A DNA stretch of 64,000 nt from the NCBI RefSeq assembly GCF_002723955.1, contig NZ_BEWN01000005.1, positions 1 to 64,000 of the forward strand, in the 5' to 3' direction. This document shows positions 41,900-51,937 of the stretch, one piece after another. Source of the DNA: Gluconobacter frateurii. Lineage in GTDB: Bacteria; Pseudomonadota; Alphaproteobacteria; Acetobacterales; Acetobacteraceae. Every line of letters begins with the position of its first letter. The stretch's first letter is position 1. Both the position numbers and the translations under genes were made by a program. The notes under the pieces are model-generated. The model was given only the letters and a program-made list of their open reading frames with translations. It was not told the origin of the DNA and searched no databases.

Positions 41900-43222
41900 T
41901 TACAGGATAAAGCGGCTCAGATCGCCCTTGCGGGCAAGCGGCGCCACCCTGTCACGAACATCCTCAGCCGTCACCCTTACGGTCTCACCTTTGCGCTCGG
42001 AAGCCGCAAAAGAGACATCCTCCAGCAGTTTTTCAAGAACGGTAGCCAGACGGCGCGCGCCAATGTTTTCGACGCGCTCATTGATGTCTGCGGCGAGTTC
42101 CGCAAGAGCATCCACTGCGTCGTCAGAAAATTCTAGCGTGACACCTTCCGTCCCCAGAAGGCTGACATACTGCTTGAGAAGCGAGTGCTCCGGTTCCAGC
42201 AGGATACGCTTCAGATCGTCCCGGCTCAGCCCCGAGAGTTCCACTCGGATGGGAAGACGCCCCTGCAACTCCGGCAGAAGATCCGAAGGCTTGGCGATAT
42301 GGAACGCACCGGATGCGATGAAGAGAATATGATCCGTCTTCACAGCCCCATACTTCGTGCTGACCGTCGTGCCCTCAATCAAAGGCAACAGATCACGCTG
42401 GACACCTTCGCGAGAGACGTCCCCGCTCCGTGTTCCATGCTCGGATGTCGCACAAACTTTGTCGATCTCATCCAGGAACACGATGCCATGGTTCTGGGTA
42501 TGCGCCACTGCTTCCCGGGTCAGAGACTCGTCATCCAGCAACTTGTCAGCTTCCTCACGAATCAACTGCTCACGCGCCGCGGACACCTTCAGCTTCTTGC
42601 GTGAAGGCATCCGATTCATGAAGCCTTTCATCATGTCGTTGAAGCTGATGACCTGTCCCGGCTGCATACCCGGAATATCACCCCCTTCCTTGCCACCACC
42701 GGCCTGTGGATCGGGAGCAATCTGGATTTCAATTTCCTTGTCTTCCAGCGCGCCATCCCGCAGCATCTGACGGAACTTGACCTTCGTGTCGGCCGTAGCC
42801 CCTTCCCCGACAAGCGCATCAACCAGACGGTTTTCAGCCGCTGCCCGAGCCTTTTCCTGCACATCCTTGCGGCGGCCTTCGCGCAGCATGTTCAGCGAGA
42901 CTTCAACAAGATCACGGATGATGCTGTCCACATCACGGCCCACATAGCCCACTTCCGTGAACTTGGTGGCTTCGACCTTGAGGAACGGCGACTGTGCCAG
43001 CTTCGCCAGACGGCGGGCGATTTCCGTTTTGCCGCATCCCGTCGGACCGATCATCAGGATGTTCTTGGGGACGACCTCATCCCGCAGCCCGTCCGGGAGC
43101 TGGGACCGGCGCCAGCGGTTTCGCATGGCAATCGCTACAGCGCGCTTGGCATCGGACTGACCAACAATAAAGCGATCAAGTTCGGAGACGATTTCGCGGG
43201 GTGCAAAATTTGGTACGGCCAT
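41900..43222 (-). CDS. hslU: ATPase subunit of the HslUV protease
   Basis: A 440-residue AAA+ unfoldase starting at the ATG at 43222 ([15 protein letters not shown]). Walker A is GPTGCGKTE (near 56-64), Walker B is [11 protein letters not shown], and the I-domain is partly replaced by a Gly-rich linker ([18 protein letters not shown]). The C-terminus (KGDLSRFIL) is the peptide that docks into HslV. It is one base from the hslV stop. Length is normal (about 440). Confidence 0.97.
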   Translation of the reverse strand: MAVPNFAPREIVSELDRFIVGQSDAKRAVAIAMRNRWRRSQLPDGLRDEVVPKNILMIGPTGCGKTEIARRLAKLAQSPFLKVEATKFTEVGYVGRDVDSIIRDLVEVSLNMLREGRRKDVQEKARAAAENRLVDALVGEGATADTKVKFRQMLRDGALEDKEIEIQIAPDPQAGGGKEGGDIPGMQPGQVISFNDMMKGFMNRMPSRKKLKVSAAREQLIREEADKLLDDESLTREAVAHTQNHGIVFLDEIDKVCATSEHGTRSGDVSREGVQRDLLPLIEGTTVSTKYGAVKTDHILFIASGAFHIAKPSDLLPELQGRLPIRVELSGLSRDDLKRILLEPEHSLLKQYVSLLGTEGVTLEFSDDAVDALAELAADINERVENIGARRLATVLEKLLEDVSFAASERKGETVRVTAEDVRDRVAPLARKGDLSRFIL

Positions 43223-43223
43223 G

Positions 43224-43802
43224 TCAGGAAGCCTCCCCGCCGAGTATTTCAAGCGTCACGGAATAGTTCGTGTAAACGCAGATATCGCCAGCAATCTTCA
43301 TGGCCCGGCGCGCGATTTCCTCTGCGCTCAGACCCTCAACAGTCATCAAGGCCCGGGCAGCCGACAGGGCATAGTTACCGCCAGACCCAATGGCAACGAT
43401 GCCATCTTCCGGCTCCAGCACATCACCGTTCCCCGTCAGGGTGAAAGAGCGCTCCGCGTCTGCGACGGCCATCATGGCTTCCAGACGGCGTAGATAGCGG
43501 TCCGTGCGCCAGTCCTTCGCCAGTTCGACGCAGGCACGCTCAAGCTGGCCCGGATAACGCTCGAGCTTTGCCTCAAGCCTTTCCAGCAGCGTGAAGGCAT
43601 CAGCGGTCGCGCCTGCGAAACCCGCAAGGATTTTACCATGCGGACCAATACGCCGAACCTTGCGCGCATTGCCTTTGATGACGGTCTGCCCGAGAGAGAC
43701 CTGCCCGTCCCCCGCCATGGCAACCTGCCCATCGCGGCGGACACAGAGAATGGTCGTGCCATGCCAGCCGACCGGATCGTGGGGAGTAGTTTGGTAAGAC
43801 AT
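43224..43802 (-). CDS. hslV: Peptidase subunit of the HslUV protease
   Basis: A 192-residue threonine protease of the proteasome-beta fold, starting at the ATG at 43802 (MSYQTTPHD). The catalytic Thr is in [12 protein letters not shown], so about 15 residues precede it and must be removed, as in many alphaproteobacterial Hsl[14 protein letters not shown] and the [15 protein letters not shown] block are standard. It is translated just ahead of hslU. The promoter region lies within or behind the neighbouring kinase gene's 3' end. Confidence 0.96.
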   Translation of the reverse strand: MSYQTTPHDPVGWHGTTILCVRRDGQVAMAGDGQVSLGQTVIKGNARKVRRIGPHGKILAGFAGATADAFTLLERLEAKLERYPGQLERACVELAKDWRTDRYLRRLEAMMAVADAERSFTLTGNGDVLEPEDGIVAIGSGGNYALSAARALMTVEGLSAEEIARRAMKIAGDICVYTNYSVTLEILGGEAS

Positions 43803-43857
43803 CACACGAAAAGATGGGGTGCGTCCGCCTGCTGACAAGAGGGACCCGATGTGCAGG

Positions 43858-45774
43858 CTAGTTCGCCCTGGTTTGGATCAACCGCTGGATCGCAGTTTGC
43901 AGGCCTTTATGGGTGAAGGGCTTGGAGAGTGGCTCCTCCTTGCCATGTTCGGGCGATGCATCCGTGTGCCCACTAATGAAGAGGACCTTCAGGTGAGGCA
44001 TTCTTTCCTTCAGCGCAGTCGCGCACGCAGGACCATCATGATCCGGCATCCGCATATCGATCACAGCCAGATCAAACGGACCCTTTTTCTCCACGGCAGC
44101 CAAGGCATCCGCCAGACACGACACAGCCGTGACGTCATGGCCATCGTGACGCAGGAACCCCGCCGTTACCATCCGCACAGGTGCCTCATCATCAATGACC
44201 AGAACCCGCAGAGGCAATTGCTTGTTCTCATTTGCCTGATGCTCCGTCAGCGCATCTTCCCTGACCACCGGAAGGAGCAAGGTCATGCACGTCCCTTTCC
44301 CCAGCGTGCTGTCCACAACGATCTCACCATAACTCCGGCTGAGAAAACCATAGACGCTGGACAGACCCAGACCCGTGCCACGCCCGACATCCTTCGTAGT
44401 GAAGAACGGATCAAAAATCCGCTTCATCACCTCCGGAGACATCCCCTCGCCTTCATCAATCACATCGATTGCGACAGCCTGCTCCAGACAACACTCGGCT
44501 GGCAACGTATCGAACTTCTGCCCGACCAGACGCGCTGACACTCTCACGGTTCCGCCACGGGTCATCGCATCCCGGGCATTCACACATAGATTGAGAAGCG
44601 CCATCTCAAGCTGATCCTGATCAGACCAGACCGCGGGAAAATCGGGAGAAAGCTCTTCAAGCGACAGCACACAGGTGATGCTTCTCTCCCCACTTCGCCG
44701 CTTGAGACTTTGCACAAGAAGCGCCTCAAGCCCCGGCAAGAGTTCCTGCAGCCGAACAGGGGCCAGCCTCGCCTCACGCGGGCGCCCAAACTGTAGGAGC
44801 CTCCGCGTCAAAACCGCCCCTCGCTGCGCAGACTCCATGGCATTTTTCACGAGTGCGCCAGATGTCTCATCCAGCTCCACCATATCTTCCAGCAGTTCCA
44901 GAGAACCGGAAATCGCTGCGAGAAGGTTGTTGAAGTCGTGTGCAATCCCGCCAGCTAACGTCCCAAGAGACTGAAGTTTGTCTGCCTGCCGAAGCCTACT
45001 CTCCATCAGGACACGCCGGGTGACATCCCGGTCCATACTGACCTGCCAGCGTTCGGCAGAAGGAACATTTTGCGGCCATGCCAGAGCGAGCCGCGTCAGT
45101 TCATGCCAGCGTTGTGTGGTACCATCATTGCCGTCAGGAACAGTCTCCGCAATCAGACGCTCTTCCTGCCCGTTCTGCCGGACCGTTTCACGCATCTGGC
45201 GAACTTCACCCCGGAGAGCCTCTGGAAAATGCGTCAGTTCATCTCCGGCATTTTCAACGGCTTCATCCAGAATATTGCTCCGGATACATCGCCCCTGTGC
45301 ATCCGAAAACACCAGCCCGATCGGCAGCGCTTCCATAAGGCCTCGCAGCAACGCCTGCTCCGTCTGTAATGCGCGCTGGGCCATACAGTGCTGGGTCACT
45401 TCCCCCACGAGGGATCTCAGCGCATCTGAATCCCAGGGTTTGTGCACGTAAGCCTGCACCTGCCCGAGATTCAGCGCCGAGACCACCGCATCCAGATCCG
45501 CATATCCCGTCAGGAGAATACTGCGTGCGTCAGAAAACTCCCGCGCCCGCATCAGCAGTTGATCCCCCGTCAGGCCGGGCATTCGCTGATCAGAAATAAT
45601 AGTCGCAACGTCCGGATGCGCACGCAGAAGATCAAGCGCCCTGAACGGGTCCGTCGTGGCGAGGATCTCGTACTGGTCCTCCAGCAGATCCTCCAGCGCA
45701 ACAAGGATTTCCTCCTCATCGTCCACCAGCAAAATCCGGGGACGGCTCGGCCCCTTGGCACTCCATACACTCAT
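43858..45774 (-). CDS. Hybrid histidine kinase, REC-PAS-HisKA-HATPase-REC
   Basis: A 638-residue cytosolic sensor kinase without membrane segments. The N-terminal receiver (residues 12-125) has the acidic pair VDDEEE and the phosphorylatable Asp62 in ISDQRMPG, with the conserved Lys in VHKPW. A PAS-like sensor region follows ([15 protein letters not shown], near 150). HisKA carries [13 protein letters not shown] (H-box), and HATPase_c has [15 protein letters not shown] and [14 protein letters not shown]. The C-terminal receiver has Asp in [11 protein letters not shown]. Its start overlaps the stop of the upstream kinase by 4 bases, so the two form one unit. Confidence 0.9.
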   Translation of the reverse strand: MSVWSAKGPSRPRILLVDDEEEILVALEDLLEDQYEILATTDPFRALDLLRAHPDVATIISDQRMPGLTGDQLLMRAREFSDARSILLTGYADLDAVVSALNLGQVQAYVHKPWDSDALRSLVGEVTQHCMAQRALQTEQALLRGLMEALPIGLVFSDAQGRCIRSNILDEAVENAGDELTHFPEALRGEVRQMRETVRQNGQEERLIAETVPDGNDGTTQRWHELTRLALAWPQNVPSAERWQVSMDRDVTRRVLMESRLRQADKLQSLGTLAGGIAHDFNNLLAAISGSLELLEDMVELDETSGALVKNAMESAQRGAVLTRRLLQFGRPREARLAPVRLQELLPGLEALLVQSLKRRSGERSITCVLSLEELSPDFPAVWSDQDQLEMALLNLCVNARDAMTRGGTVRVSARLVGQKFDTLPAECCLEQAVAIDVIDEGEGMSPEVMKRIFDPFFTTKDVGRGTGLGLSSVYGFLSRSYGEIVVDSTLGKGTCMTLLLPVVREDALTEHQANENKQLPLRVLVIDDEAPVRMVTAGFLRHDGHDVTAVSCLADALAAVEKKGPFDLAVIDMRMPDHDGPACATALKERMPHLKVLFISGHTDASPEHGKEEPLSKPFTHKGLQTAIQRLIQTRAN

Positions 45775-47591
45775 ACGGGACGACCGGTCGCAACCGGCCC
45801 CTCTTCTGTCATTGTCACGGGGAGACTGAGCCGGAAACAGGCTCCAACCCCTCGGCCATCAGGCAGGTTGGCATCCGTGATCTCGATGGTTCCGTCATGA
45901 GCCTCCATGACGCTATAGGCAATCGCCAGCCCCAGTCCGGTGCCGGTTCCAACAGGCTTGGTTGTAAAAAACGGATCAAAGACGCGGTTTCTCATTTCAA
46001 CCGGAAGGCCAGGTCCATCATCGCTGATCGTCATGTCATACCGGCCGTTCTCGAGCCGCGACGTAATGACAATCCGCCCTTCCACAGGGCCTCCTTCCGG
46101 AGACATATCCGCCAGGGCATCAGCAGCATTGGATATGATGTTCATGACGACCTGATTCAGGAACGCAGGCTGGCAGACCAGATGTGCCGGCGCCTGAAGA
46201 TCCTTCTCAATAATGATGTCTGGCCCCAGCTTGTGTCCCAGCAATGCCAGTGCAGTATCCAGCGCGCCCGGAACATCAACCGTCTGAAACGAACTCTCAT
46301 CTAGCCGCGAGAAACGTCTCAGACTCAGGACAAGGTTCTGGATGCGCTGAAGTCCGAGCTTCATGGACTCCAGACGCGAAATCCCCTTCTGCATGAGAGG
46401 CGCCCCCTCTTCAGGGCCACCCATCGTCTGAAGGCGTTTCAGTGTTCGCTCTACCGTGTCCGCATGGGCAATCGTAAAGGCCAGCGGGTTGTTGATTTCA
46501 TGGGCAATGCCCGCCACCAGCTCACCCAGAGATGCCATCTTTGCGGTCTGAACGAGTTTGGACTGCGCCTGAATGAGCTGCTCATTCGTCCGGGCCAGTT
46601 CCATGTTGGCTTGTGCCAACGCCTCGGCCATCTCAGCTTTAGCTCTCGCCGCCTCAAGCGTCAGGGCATTCTGCTGACGTTCGATTTCCTGCTGGCGGAA
46701 TTCATCCTGCGCCATACGCCGCTGGGCGAGTGTCCTGATCCGCATCGCCAGAGCTTCAATAGCAATATCGCTGGGCACCAGATCATCAATGCCCGCTTCA
46801 AAGAACTCACCGGAAGACTGCCGCCTGAACCGCGACGCCTCGACAATCCCCAGCGTCCGGAACGGGATACCGCCCGCCTCAAGCACGGCCTGTCGCCGTG
46901 CATCAAGCAGCCAGCAGAACTTAAGGTCTTCTTCGCCACTTCCCAGTTCCAGAACCAGACAGTCAGGCCCATCTGCACCACGCAACCAGCCACCCTCGAT
47001 CAGATCATCAGAGCGCTCGATGGACGTAACCGTATGGCCATCGCGCCAGAGCAGTTCACCCAGCGTAGTTTCTGGCGCATCGTCGGGAATGTCCTCGTCT
47101 TCATCTTCATCACGAGGAGAATTGACGATAACGATTCTGGCCCGGCGCAGGCGGGATGCCTCGTCTACCTGAAGAAGCTCCGGCCCCTCCCGCAGAAGCG
47201 CACGCATTCGCAGCACAAGAAGATCCGGATGAGCGGATTTGGAAATATAGGCATCTGCCCCGCTTTCCAGCCCTTCGCGCTCAACGCCCGGAGATGCGTC
47301 TTCCGTCAGCATCAGGATGGGAATGGTGCGGGTCAACGCATCCAGCCGCAGACGCCGCGCAAGCTGGCCGCCTGTCATGCCCGGCAGCTCCGAACAGACG
47401 ACCACCAGATCGGGCATCAGATCCTCAACCATGCCCAGCGCAGCCTCGCCACTTCCCAGACATGTGACGGCAAAGCCTTCTTTCAGCAGAACACGCCAGA
47501 TCCGCTGGGCATGCTTGTCGTCCGGCTCCACGAGCAGAACGCGTGCCGTCTCCGTCACTCCAGACGGAATTTTGAGGTCAGAAGGCAGCAT
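45771..47591 (-). CDS. Histidine kinase with two degenerate receiver domains
   Basis: A 606-residue cytosolic kinase. The first receiver (17-135) has an acidic stretch (EPDDKH) and Lys118, but the phospho-acceptor position in LVVVCSELPG is Cys66 in place of Asp. A second receiver-like domain (about 150-290) has Glu215 in CLVLELGSG at the equivalent place. A coiled coil (about 295-345) leads into HisKA with GIAHEINNPLAF (His364) and HATPase_c (NIISNAADALAD, DDGPGL, GTGTGLGLAIAY). It probably forms one phosphorelay with the downstream hybrid kinase; the stimulus and output are unknown. Confidence 0.85.
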   Translation of the reverse strand: MLPSDLKIPSGVTETARVLLVEPDDKHAQRIWRVLLKEGFAVTCLGSGEAALGMVEDLMPDLVVVCSELPGMTGGQLARRLRLDALTRTIPILMLTEDASPGVEREGLESGADAYISKSAHPDLLVLRMRALLREGPELLQVDEASRLRRARIVIVNSPRDEDEDEDIPDDAPETTLGELLWRDGHTVTSIERSDDLIEGGWLRGADGPDCLVLELGSGEEDLKFCWLLDARRQAVLEAGGIPFRTLGIVEASRFRRQSSGEFFEAGIDDLVPSDIAIEALAMRIRTLAQRRMAQDEFRQQEIERQQNALTLEAARAKAEMAEALAQANMELARTNEQLIQAQSKLVQTAKMASLGELVAGIAHEINNPLAFTIAHADTVERTLKRLQTMGGPEEGAPLMQKGISRLESMKLGLQRIQNLVLSLRRFSRLDESSFQTVDVPGALDTALALLGHKLGPDIIIEKDLQAPAHLVCQPAFLNQVVMNIISNAADALADMSPEGGPVEGRIVITSRLENGRYDMTISDDGPGLPVEMRNRVFDPFFTTKPVGTGTGLGLAIAYSVMEAHDGTIEITDANLPDGRGVGACFRLSLPVTMTEEGPVATGRPV

Positions 47592-47708
47592 GACGGTGAC
47601 GGAATGTTTGCATTGACGGCCTCTTGCAGCTAGTCCGAAGCTGATGTTCGTCCGATTTCCAAGGGGCGAAGACTAACTCCCGTTACCGGACCAGTGGAAG
47701 CCGTATCT

Positions 47709-48119
47709 ATGGACATTCAGCCCTCCCGCAACATTACGGATCGCCTGCTCAACACCCGTAGCGGGGAAAGTGCCCCTCTTTCAACCGGGGCACTGATCCG
47801 GACGGGTATCTGGTCCGTCTGTTATTTCGTCTTCTACTTTGCCCAACAGGTGGCCGAGCTTCTGGCTCCGCTACTGCTGATCCTGGGGCTGGGCTGGTAC
47901 ATTCTGCCCCATATCGTCAGCGCCATCACGACCAGCGCTGCCAGCGCCGACCCGCAGGCGAAGGACATTATGAACCATGTCGCCGGTACGCTACCGACGC
48001 ATCTTCAGATCGGCAGCCACCTGCTGACGCCCGGCTCACTGATGTTTGACGGTTTCCTACTCATGGGCCTCGCCGCTATCGGCGCCACGCTCTCTGCGCT
48101 GGCTGCCCGCAATATGTAA
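47709..48119 (+). CDS. Small membrane protein of unknown function
   Basis: A 136-residue protein starting at the ATG at 47709 (MDIQPSRN) behind GGAAG; an upstream GTG is possible. Two hydrophobic regions (IRTGIWSVCYFVFYFAQQVAELLAPLLLILGLGWYILP and a C-terminal GFLLMGLAAIGATLSAL) indicate two or three membrane spans joined by a polar loop. It is not recognised by sequence. Position next to the divergent kinases and upstream of ftsEX does not reveal its role. Confidence 0.55.
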   Translation: MDIQPSRNITDRLLNTRSGESAPLSTGALIRTGIWSVCYFVFYFAQQVAELLAPLLLILGLGWYILPHIVSAITTSAASADPQAKDIMNHVAGTLPTHLQIGSHLLTPGSLMFDGFLLMGLAAIGATLSALAARNM

Positions 48120-48125
48120 GAAAGC

Positions 48126-48602
48126 TCAGGGGGAAACGAAATGGCCGACACTTGGCCATAGATGGCTCACTTCCCCCACTTTCCAGTGCCATACGGCAAC
48201 AGCACCACACCCGACCATGACAAGGCTGATGCCCCATGCAGCCAACCAGCTTCCCGTGCTTCCAATCATGTGACGAACCGGCGTTTCTGATGCAGCCACC
48301 GGCCCGACCGGTGCGCGGGAATGCAGAATGGACTGGCGACGCTCAATTTCCCGCGCTGCCAGACTGCACACACCTGCTGACTGTTGCTTCAGAGATCCCG
48401 CACCAGTTTCAGTTGCTTCATCTGGCTCTGCGAGAGAGGCCACAGCCTCCTCCACACCATGCCCTTCCTCATCAGGCATGGCGGCTGAAGTCTCCGCATC
48501 CCAGCTTTCCCCACAATTTGCGCAGCGCAACCGGCGCGCATGGTCCAAAAGTGCCTGAGGCACTTCAAAAACCGCATGACAGTGGGGACATTCAAGACGC
48601 AT
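48126..48602 (-). CDS. Zinc-ribbon (MJ0042-type) protein with C-terminal membrane helix
   Basis: A 158-residue protein starting at the ATG at 48602 (MRLECPHCH) behind AAGGA. The N-terminal ribbon uses CPHC (residues 5-8) and CANC (28-31), with FEVPQALL between, the MJ0042 finger. The middle is acidic and disordered, and residues 125-150 hold one membrane span (WLAAWGISLVMVGCGAVAVWHW). Such proteins sit divergently next to ftsE in many Rhodospirillales. Its function is unknown. Confidence 0.75.
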   Translation of the reverse strand: MRLECPHCHAVFEVPQALLDHARRLRCANCGESWDAETSAAMPDEEGHGVEEAVASLAEPDEATETGAGSLKQQSAGVCSLAAREIERRQSILHSRAPVGPVAASETPVRHMIGSTGSWLAAWGISLVMVGCGAVAVWHWKVGEVSHLWPSVGHFVSP

Positions 48603-48724
48603 CACAGTATCCTTCAAAAATCAGGCCGTACCGATATCAGCCTGATCTGAACTGGCTTGCCCATATGAAGGGGTTACCGTTAATAAATGGTTAATGTGCC
48701 TGCAACACCTTTGATCGCCCATTC

Positions 48725-49396
48725 ATGATCCGGCTGCGAGATGTGTCCCTTAAACCCGCTGGCGTTGGGCAACCCGTTCTGCACAGCATGACCCTGAGCA
48801 TTCCACAGGGAGAGTTCCGCTGGCTGCTGGGACCGTCGGGCGCAGGCAAATCGAGCCTGCTCCGACTTCTGACCCTTGGGGCGCGTCCTGCGTCTGGCCA
48901 GATGGACATTCTTGGAACATCCGTAACAGGAGCAAGCCGGGGCGCATTGCGGAACCTGAGAAGACGCATCGGATTTGTGCCGCAGGATTATCGCCTGATT
49001 GGTGAATGGACTGTCTTTGACAATGTCGCCCTTCCGTTGCGGTTACGGGGCCGATCTGAGCGCGATATTCGGCAAGAAGTTTTCTCCGTTCTGGAATGGC
49101 TGGACGTTGCTGCTCACGCCCATTCCCGCCCCACCATCCTGTCAGGTGGCGAACAACAACGCGTTGCCATCGCCCGGGCCCTGATCGGGCGCCCTGACAT
49201 TCTTCTGGCAGATGAACCCACCAACGCCCTCGAAGAGTCTCAGGCCAGAAGGCTGCTCTCCACATTTCAGGAACTGATAGATCTCGGCACAACCGTGATC
49301 GTCGCCACCCATAATGAATCTCTGGTGCGGGAAGCGCCTGCTCAGTCAATCATGCTCCGTGACGGCACCCTCGACCCGCAGGCTATTGCGCCATGA
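48725..49396 (+). CDS. ftsE: Cell division ATP-binding protein FtsE
   Basis: A 223-residue ABC ATPase. Walker A is GPSGAGKSS (near 38-46), the Q-loop lies in [12 protein letters not shown], the signature is [15 protein letters not shown] (near 138-152) and Walker B is [12 protein letters not shown]. With FtsX it controls periplasmic peptidoglycan hydrolases at the septum. ftsX overlaps its stop by 4 bases. Length matches the family (220). Confidence 0.94.
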   Translation: MIRLRDVSLKPAGVGQPVLHSMTLSIPQGEFRWLLGPSGAGKSSLLRLLTLGARPASGQMDILGTSVTGASRGALRNLRRRIGFVPQDYRLIGEWTVFDNVALPLRLRGRSERDIRQEVFSVLEWLDVAAHAHSRPTILSGGEQQRVAIARALIGRPDILLADEPTNALEESQARRLLSTFQELIDLGTTVIVATHNESLVREAPAQSIMLRDGTLDPQAIAP

Positions 49397-50292
49397 GCCG
49401 CCGCGTCTCACCCGGCCTGCGCTCCGGCAGCCTACCGCTTCTCGTTGCCCTCATGACCCTCCTGGCAGGCCTGGCCCTCGCGGGTCTGAGTGGTATCCAG
49501 TCTCTGGCCGAAGGCTGGTCACAAGCCGCGCGTAGTGCCGCAACGATCGAAATCCCGACGGACATCCCAAACGCCTCTGACCGAACTGAAGCTCTCGTTC
49601 ACGCCCTGAAGGCATTGGACGGCGTAACAAACATTCAGAAACTCTCAACAGACAAGGTTCAGGATCTTCTGGCCCCCTGGCTCGGTCAGCCCGTGGGATC
49701 TCACAGAGGCTTGCCCGGCCTGTCTCTACCCGAAGTTCTGATCGTGGCTCACACCAGAGGAATCGACCTCAGCGCGACCGTTCACGATGCACTTCCCGAA
49801 GCCATTGTTCAGGAGGACCTCCAATGGGGGCAACGGCTTGAACGCCTTGGGACCAGCCTCACGGGCTGCGCATGGCTGGCCGTGATCCTGATCGCAGCCA
49901 TCGCCACTCTCTCTATCGGCATTACCGTTCGCCGCTCTGTGGCAGCCCAGAAGCGCGCCGTGGACATCGTGCACTCCCTCGGCGCGGCAGACCTCACAAT
50001 CTCCAGCCACATCGCAGGGCGCGCCGCACTCCTGAGCTTTCTGGGAGGCGTCGCAGGCCTGATCCTCCTCACTCCGCTGACAACCTCCCTCGCAACGACG
50101 CTTTCCCCTTTCGCGCATCAGTCAGCGCTCCCCGCAGCCTTTCCCACAACACTTGATGGATGGTGGACGACTCTGGGCATCCTGCCACCCTCGCTCCTGA
50201 AGGAACTTGGAGCCCTCCCCTTCATCGCTGCCTGCCTTGGGTGGCTCACGGCCCAGGGTGTGGTTCTCGTGTGGTTGAGACGCCTGCCGTGA
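49393..50292 (+). CDS. ftsX: Cell division protein FtsX
   Basis: A 299-residue permease partner of FtsE. An N-terminal membrane helix (SLPLLVALMTLLAGLALAGL) is followed by the periplasmic loop (about 45-150) that contacts hydrolase activators, then three helices (ILIAAIATLSIGITVRRS, LLSFLGGVAGLILLTPL and the C-terminal IAACLGWLTAQGVVLVWLRRL). The conserved RRSVAAQKRAVDIVHSLGA motif follows the second helix. It overlaps the next gene by 4 bases. Confidence 0.9.
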   Translation: MSRRVSPGLRSGSLPLLVALMTLLAGLALAGLSGIQSLAEGWSQAARSAATIEIPTDIPNASDRTEALVHALKALDGVTNIQKLSTDKVQDLLAPWLGQPVGSHRGLPGLSLPEVLIVAHTRGIDLSATVHDALPEAIVQEDLQWGQRLERLGTSLTGCAWLAVILIAAIATLSIGITVRRSVAAQKRAVDIVHSLGAADLTISSHIAGRAALLSFLGGVAGLILLTPLTTSLATTLSPFAHQSALPAAFPTTLDGWWTTLGILPPSLLKELGALPFIAACLGWLTAQGVVLVWLRRLP

Positions 50293-50882
50293 GAGCCACT
50301 TTTTCCATCCTGTTACTGGCCGTTCTTTTATGGACGCTCGGTCTGGCATGGTTCATCCATGATTCCCGACAGCCCCCACATGTCGCGACAGTCTGCGACG
50401 GGATTGTGACCCTGACAGGGGGCCAGTCACGGATCGAAACGTCCATAACCCTTCTCAGCGGGGGATACGGGCAGCTTCTCCTTATTTCCGGGGTCGGCCC
50501 GCATGTGACCCTCGATCAACTGATGAAGCTGCAAAAACAGTCCCTGCCAGAAGACATGACGGACCGAATTACACTGGGGCGTCGGGCTGTCAGCACTATC
50601 GGAAATGCTTACGAGATCACTACATGGGCGCGCCATCACAAGCTTCACAGCCTGCTGGTTGTAACGGCTGGTTATCACATCCGACGCGCAATCGTAGAAC
50701 TGCATCGCACTGCGCCTGAACTCGACCTCGTTCCTTATCCCGTCCTGCCGCCGGCACTGGAAGCACCTTTAACGCGCCAGACGCTTCATCTGCTGGTTCG
50801 CGAATATCTCAAACTCCTTGGAGCCGAACTTGGCAACCTTACAGGCCTTCCAGACGGAAATACCGGCCTGACGGCGCACTGA
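50289..50882 (+). CDS. YdcF/DUF218 family protein
   Basis: A 197-residue membrane-anchored protein with GTG start overlapping the ftsX stop (GTGA). One N-terminal helix (TFSILLLAVLLWTLGLAWFI) tethers a DUF218 domain: IVTLTGGQSRIETSITLLSGGYGQLLLISGVG, STIGNAYEITTWARHHKLHSLLVVTAGYHIRRAIVELHR. The family includes YdcF and SanA/ElyC, which influence envelope integrity and undecaprenyl-phosphate use. Its link with ftsEX and plsC is conserved and suggests an envelope role. Confidence 0.82.
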   Translation: MRATFSILLLAVLLWTLGLAWFIHDSRQPPHVATVCDGIVTLTGGQSRIETSITLLSGGYGQLLLISGVGPHVTLDQLMKLQKQSLPEDMTDRITLGRRAVSTIGNAYEITTWARHHKLHSLLVVTAGYHIRRAIVELHRTAPELDLVPYPVLPPALEAPLTRQTLHLLVREYLKLLGAELGNLTGLPDGNTGLTAH

Positions 50883-50926
50883 CGCCTCTTGTCTAACCTG
50901 CCATTTTCTGGTGAGCACACAGCATC

Positions 50927-51664
50927 ATGAGCATATTCCGTGGCCTGCTGTTCAATCTGTATTTTCTGATTCTTACCCTGATCATGGGTCTTGGCGCCCT
51001 GCCGATCCGTGCGCTCAAGCGGAAGGATCTGGCCCTGAGCTACGCCAAGCTCTGGTCCCGAGCCGTTCTGTTCGGCTTCTCACGCCTCTGTTCCGTGCGC
51101 ATCGAAATCAGCGGGCGGGACAATCTGCCAGCAGGCCCGAGCCTCATAGCATCGCAGCACCAGTCCTTTTTCGACGGGTTTGTCTGGATGAATCTGGTGC
51201 CTCTGCCGACCTACATCATCAAACAGGAACTCACGAAGATTCCCCTGGTCGGCCCCATGCTCATTCTTGCGGGCATGATCCCGGTCAGGCGCAGCGAGGG
51301 CTCCAAAGCCCTCCGCACCATGATGAAGGACAGCGCAGATGCACATGCGGCGAACCGTCAGATTGTCATCTTCCCTGAAGGGACGAGAACTCTCCCCGGA
51401 GAGCGCCACTCCATTCAGCCCGGCATCATCGCGCTGGCCCGACAGGCGAATGTGCCGGTCGTCCCGGTCGCAACCAATTCCGGCCTCTTCTGGGACCGCT
51501 CTCCCTGGCACAAAAGACCCGGAATTTTAAAGGTCGTCATCGGTAGGCCACTCCCTGCAACACAAGGCCGCGGCGCCTTCACGGCAGCGTTGGAAGAAGC
51601 GTGGGACGAACTGTGCGCAACTCACGCATTACCGCGAGATCCTGTGGATAACTCTGTGGAGTGA
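50927..51664 (+). CDS. plsC: 1-acyl-sn-glycerol-3-phosphate acyltransferase
   Basis: A 245-residue inner-membrane enzyme making phosphatidic acid. The catalytic HxxxxD is HQSFFD (near 79-84, in ASQHQSFFDGFVW), and FPEGTRT (near 149-155) is the second conserved block that binds glycerol phosphate. A single N-terminal hydrophobic span (LFNLYFLILTLIMGLGAL) anchors it. It follows the DUF218 gene by 44 bases. A perfect DnaA-box-like TTATCCACA falls at its 3' end (51643-51651), probably by chance. Confidence 0.9.
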   Translation: MSIFRGLLFNLYFLILTLIMGLGALPIRALKRKDLALSYAKLWSRAVLFGFSRLCSVRIEISGRDNLPAGPSLIASQHQSFFDGFVWMNLVPLPTYIIKQELTKIPLVGPMLILAGMIPVRRSEGSKALRTMMKDSADAHAANRQIVIFPEGTRTLPGERHSIQPGIIALARQANVPVVPVATNSGLFWDRSPWHKRPGILKVVIGRPLPATQGRGAFTAALEEAWDELCATHALPRDPVDNSVE

Positions 51665-51937
51665 GAAACGCTTCAGCTTACCTTGAGAGGTGATGATATT
51701 TCATACCTTTACGAGGCAGGAATGACACAGAAACCCTACAGTTTCCACAGGCTATTTAAGAATCCCTTTTTTCTGCGGTTTTCCGGTATTTCTAACCGAT
51801 TTTTTGGTGCCTTTTTTCTGTCACACTGATGGACCGCCCTCCGTTTCGATAACGCTTTTCCCCTTCAGGCTCTTTTGGGGATAAAATAGAACTGCCGGAA
51901 ACCAGATTTACGTCCGCCCTCACTAAAGACAGGCTCA

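Noticed and set aside
51643-51651. Perfect DnaA-box-like TTATCCACA
   Set aside because: It is a single copy at the end of plsC, with no box cluster, no AT-rich unwinding element and no dnaA, dnaN or hemE nearby; one site is expected by chance.
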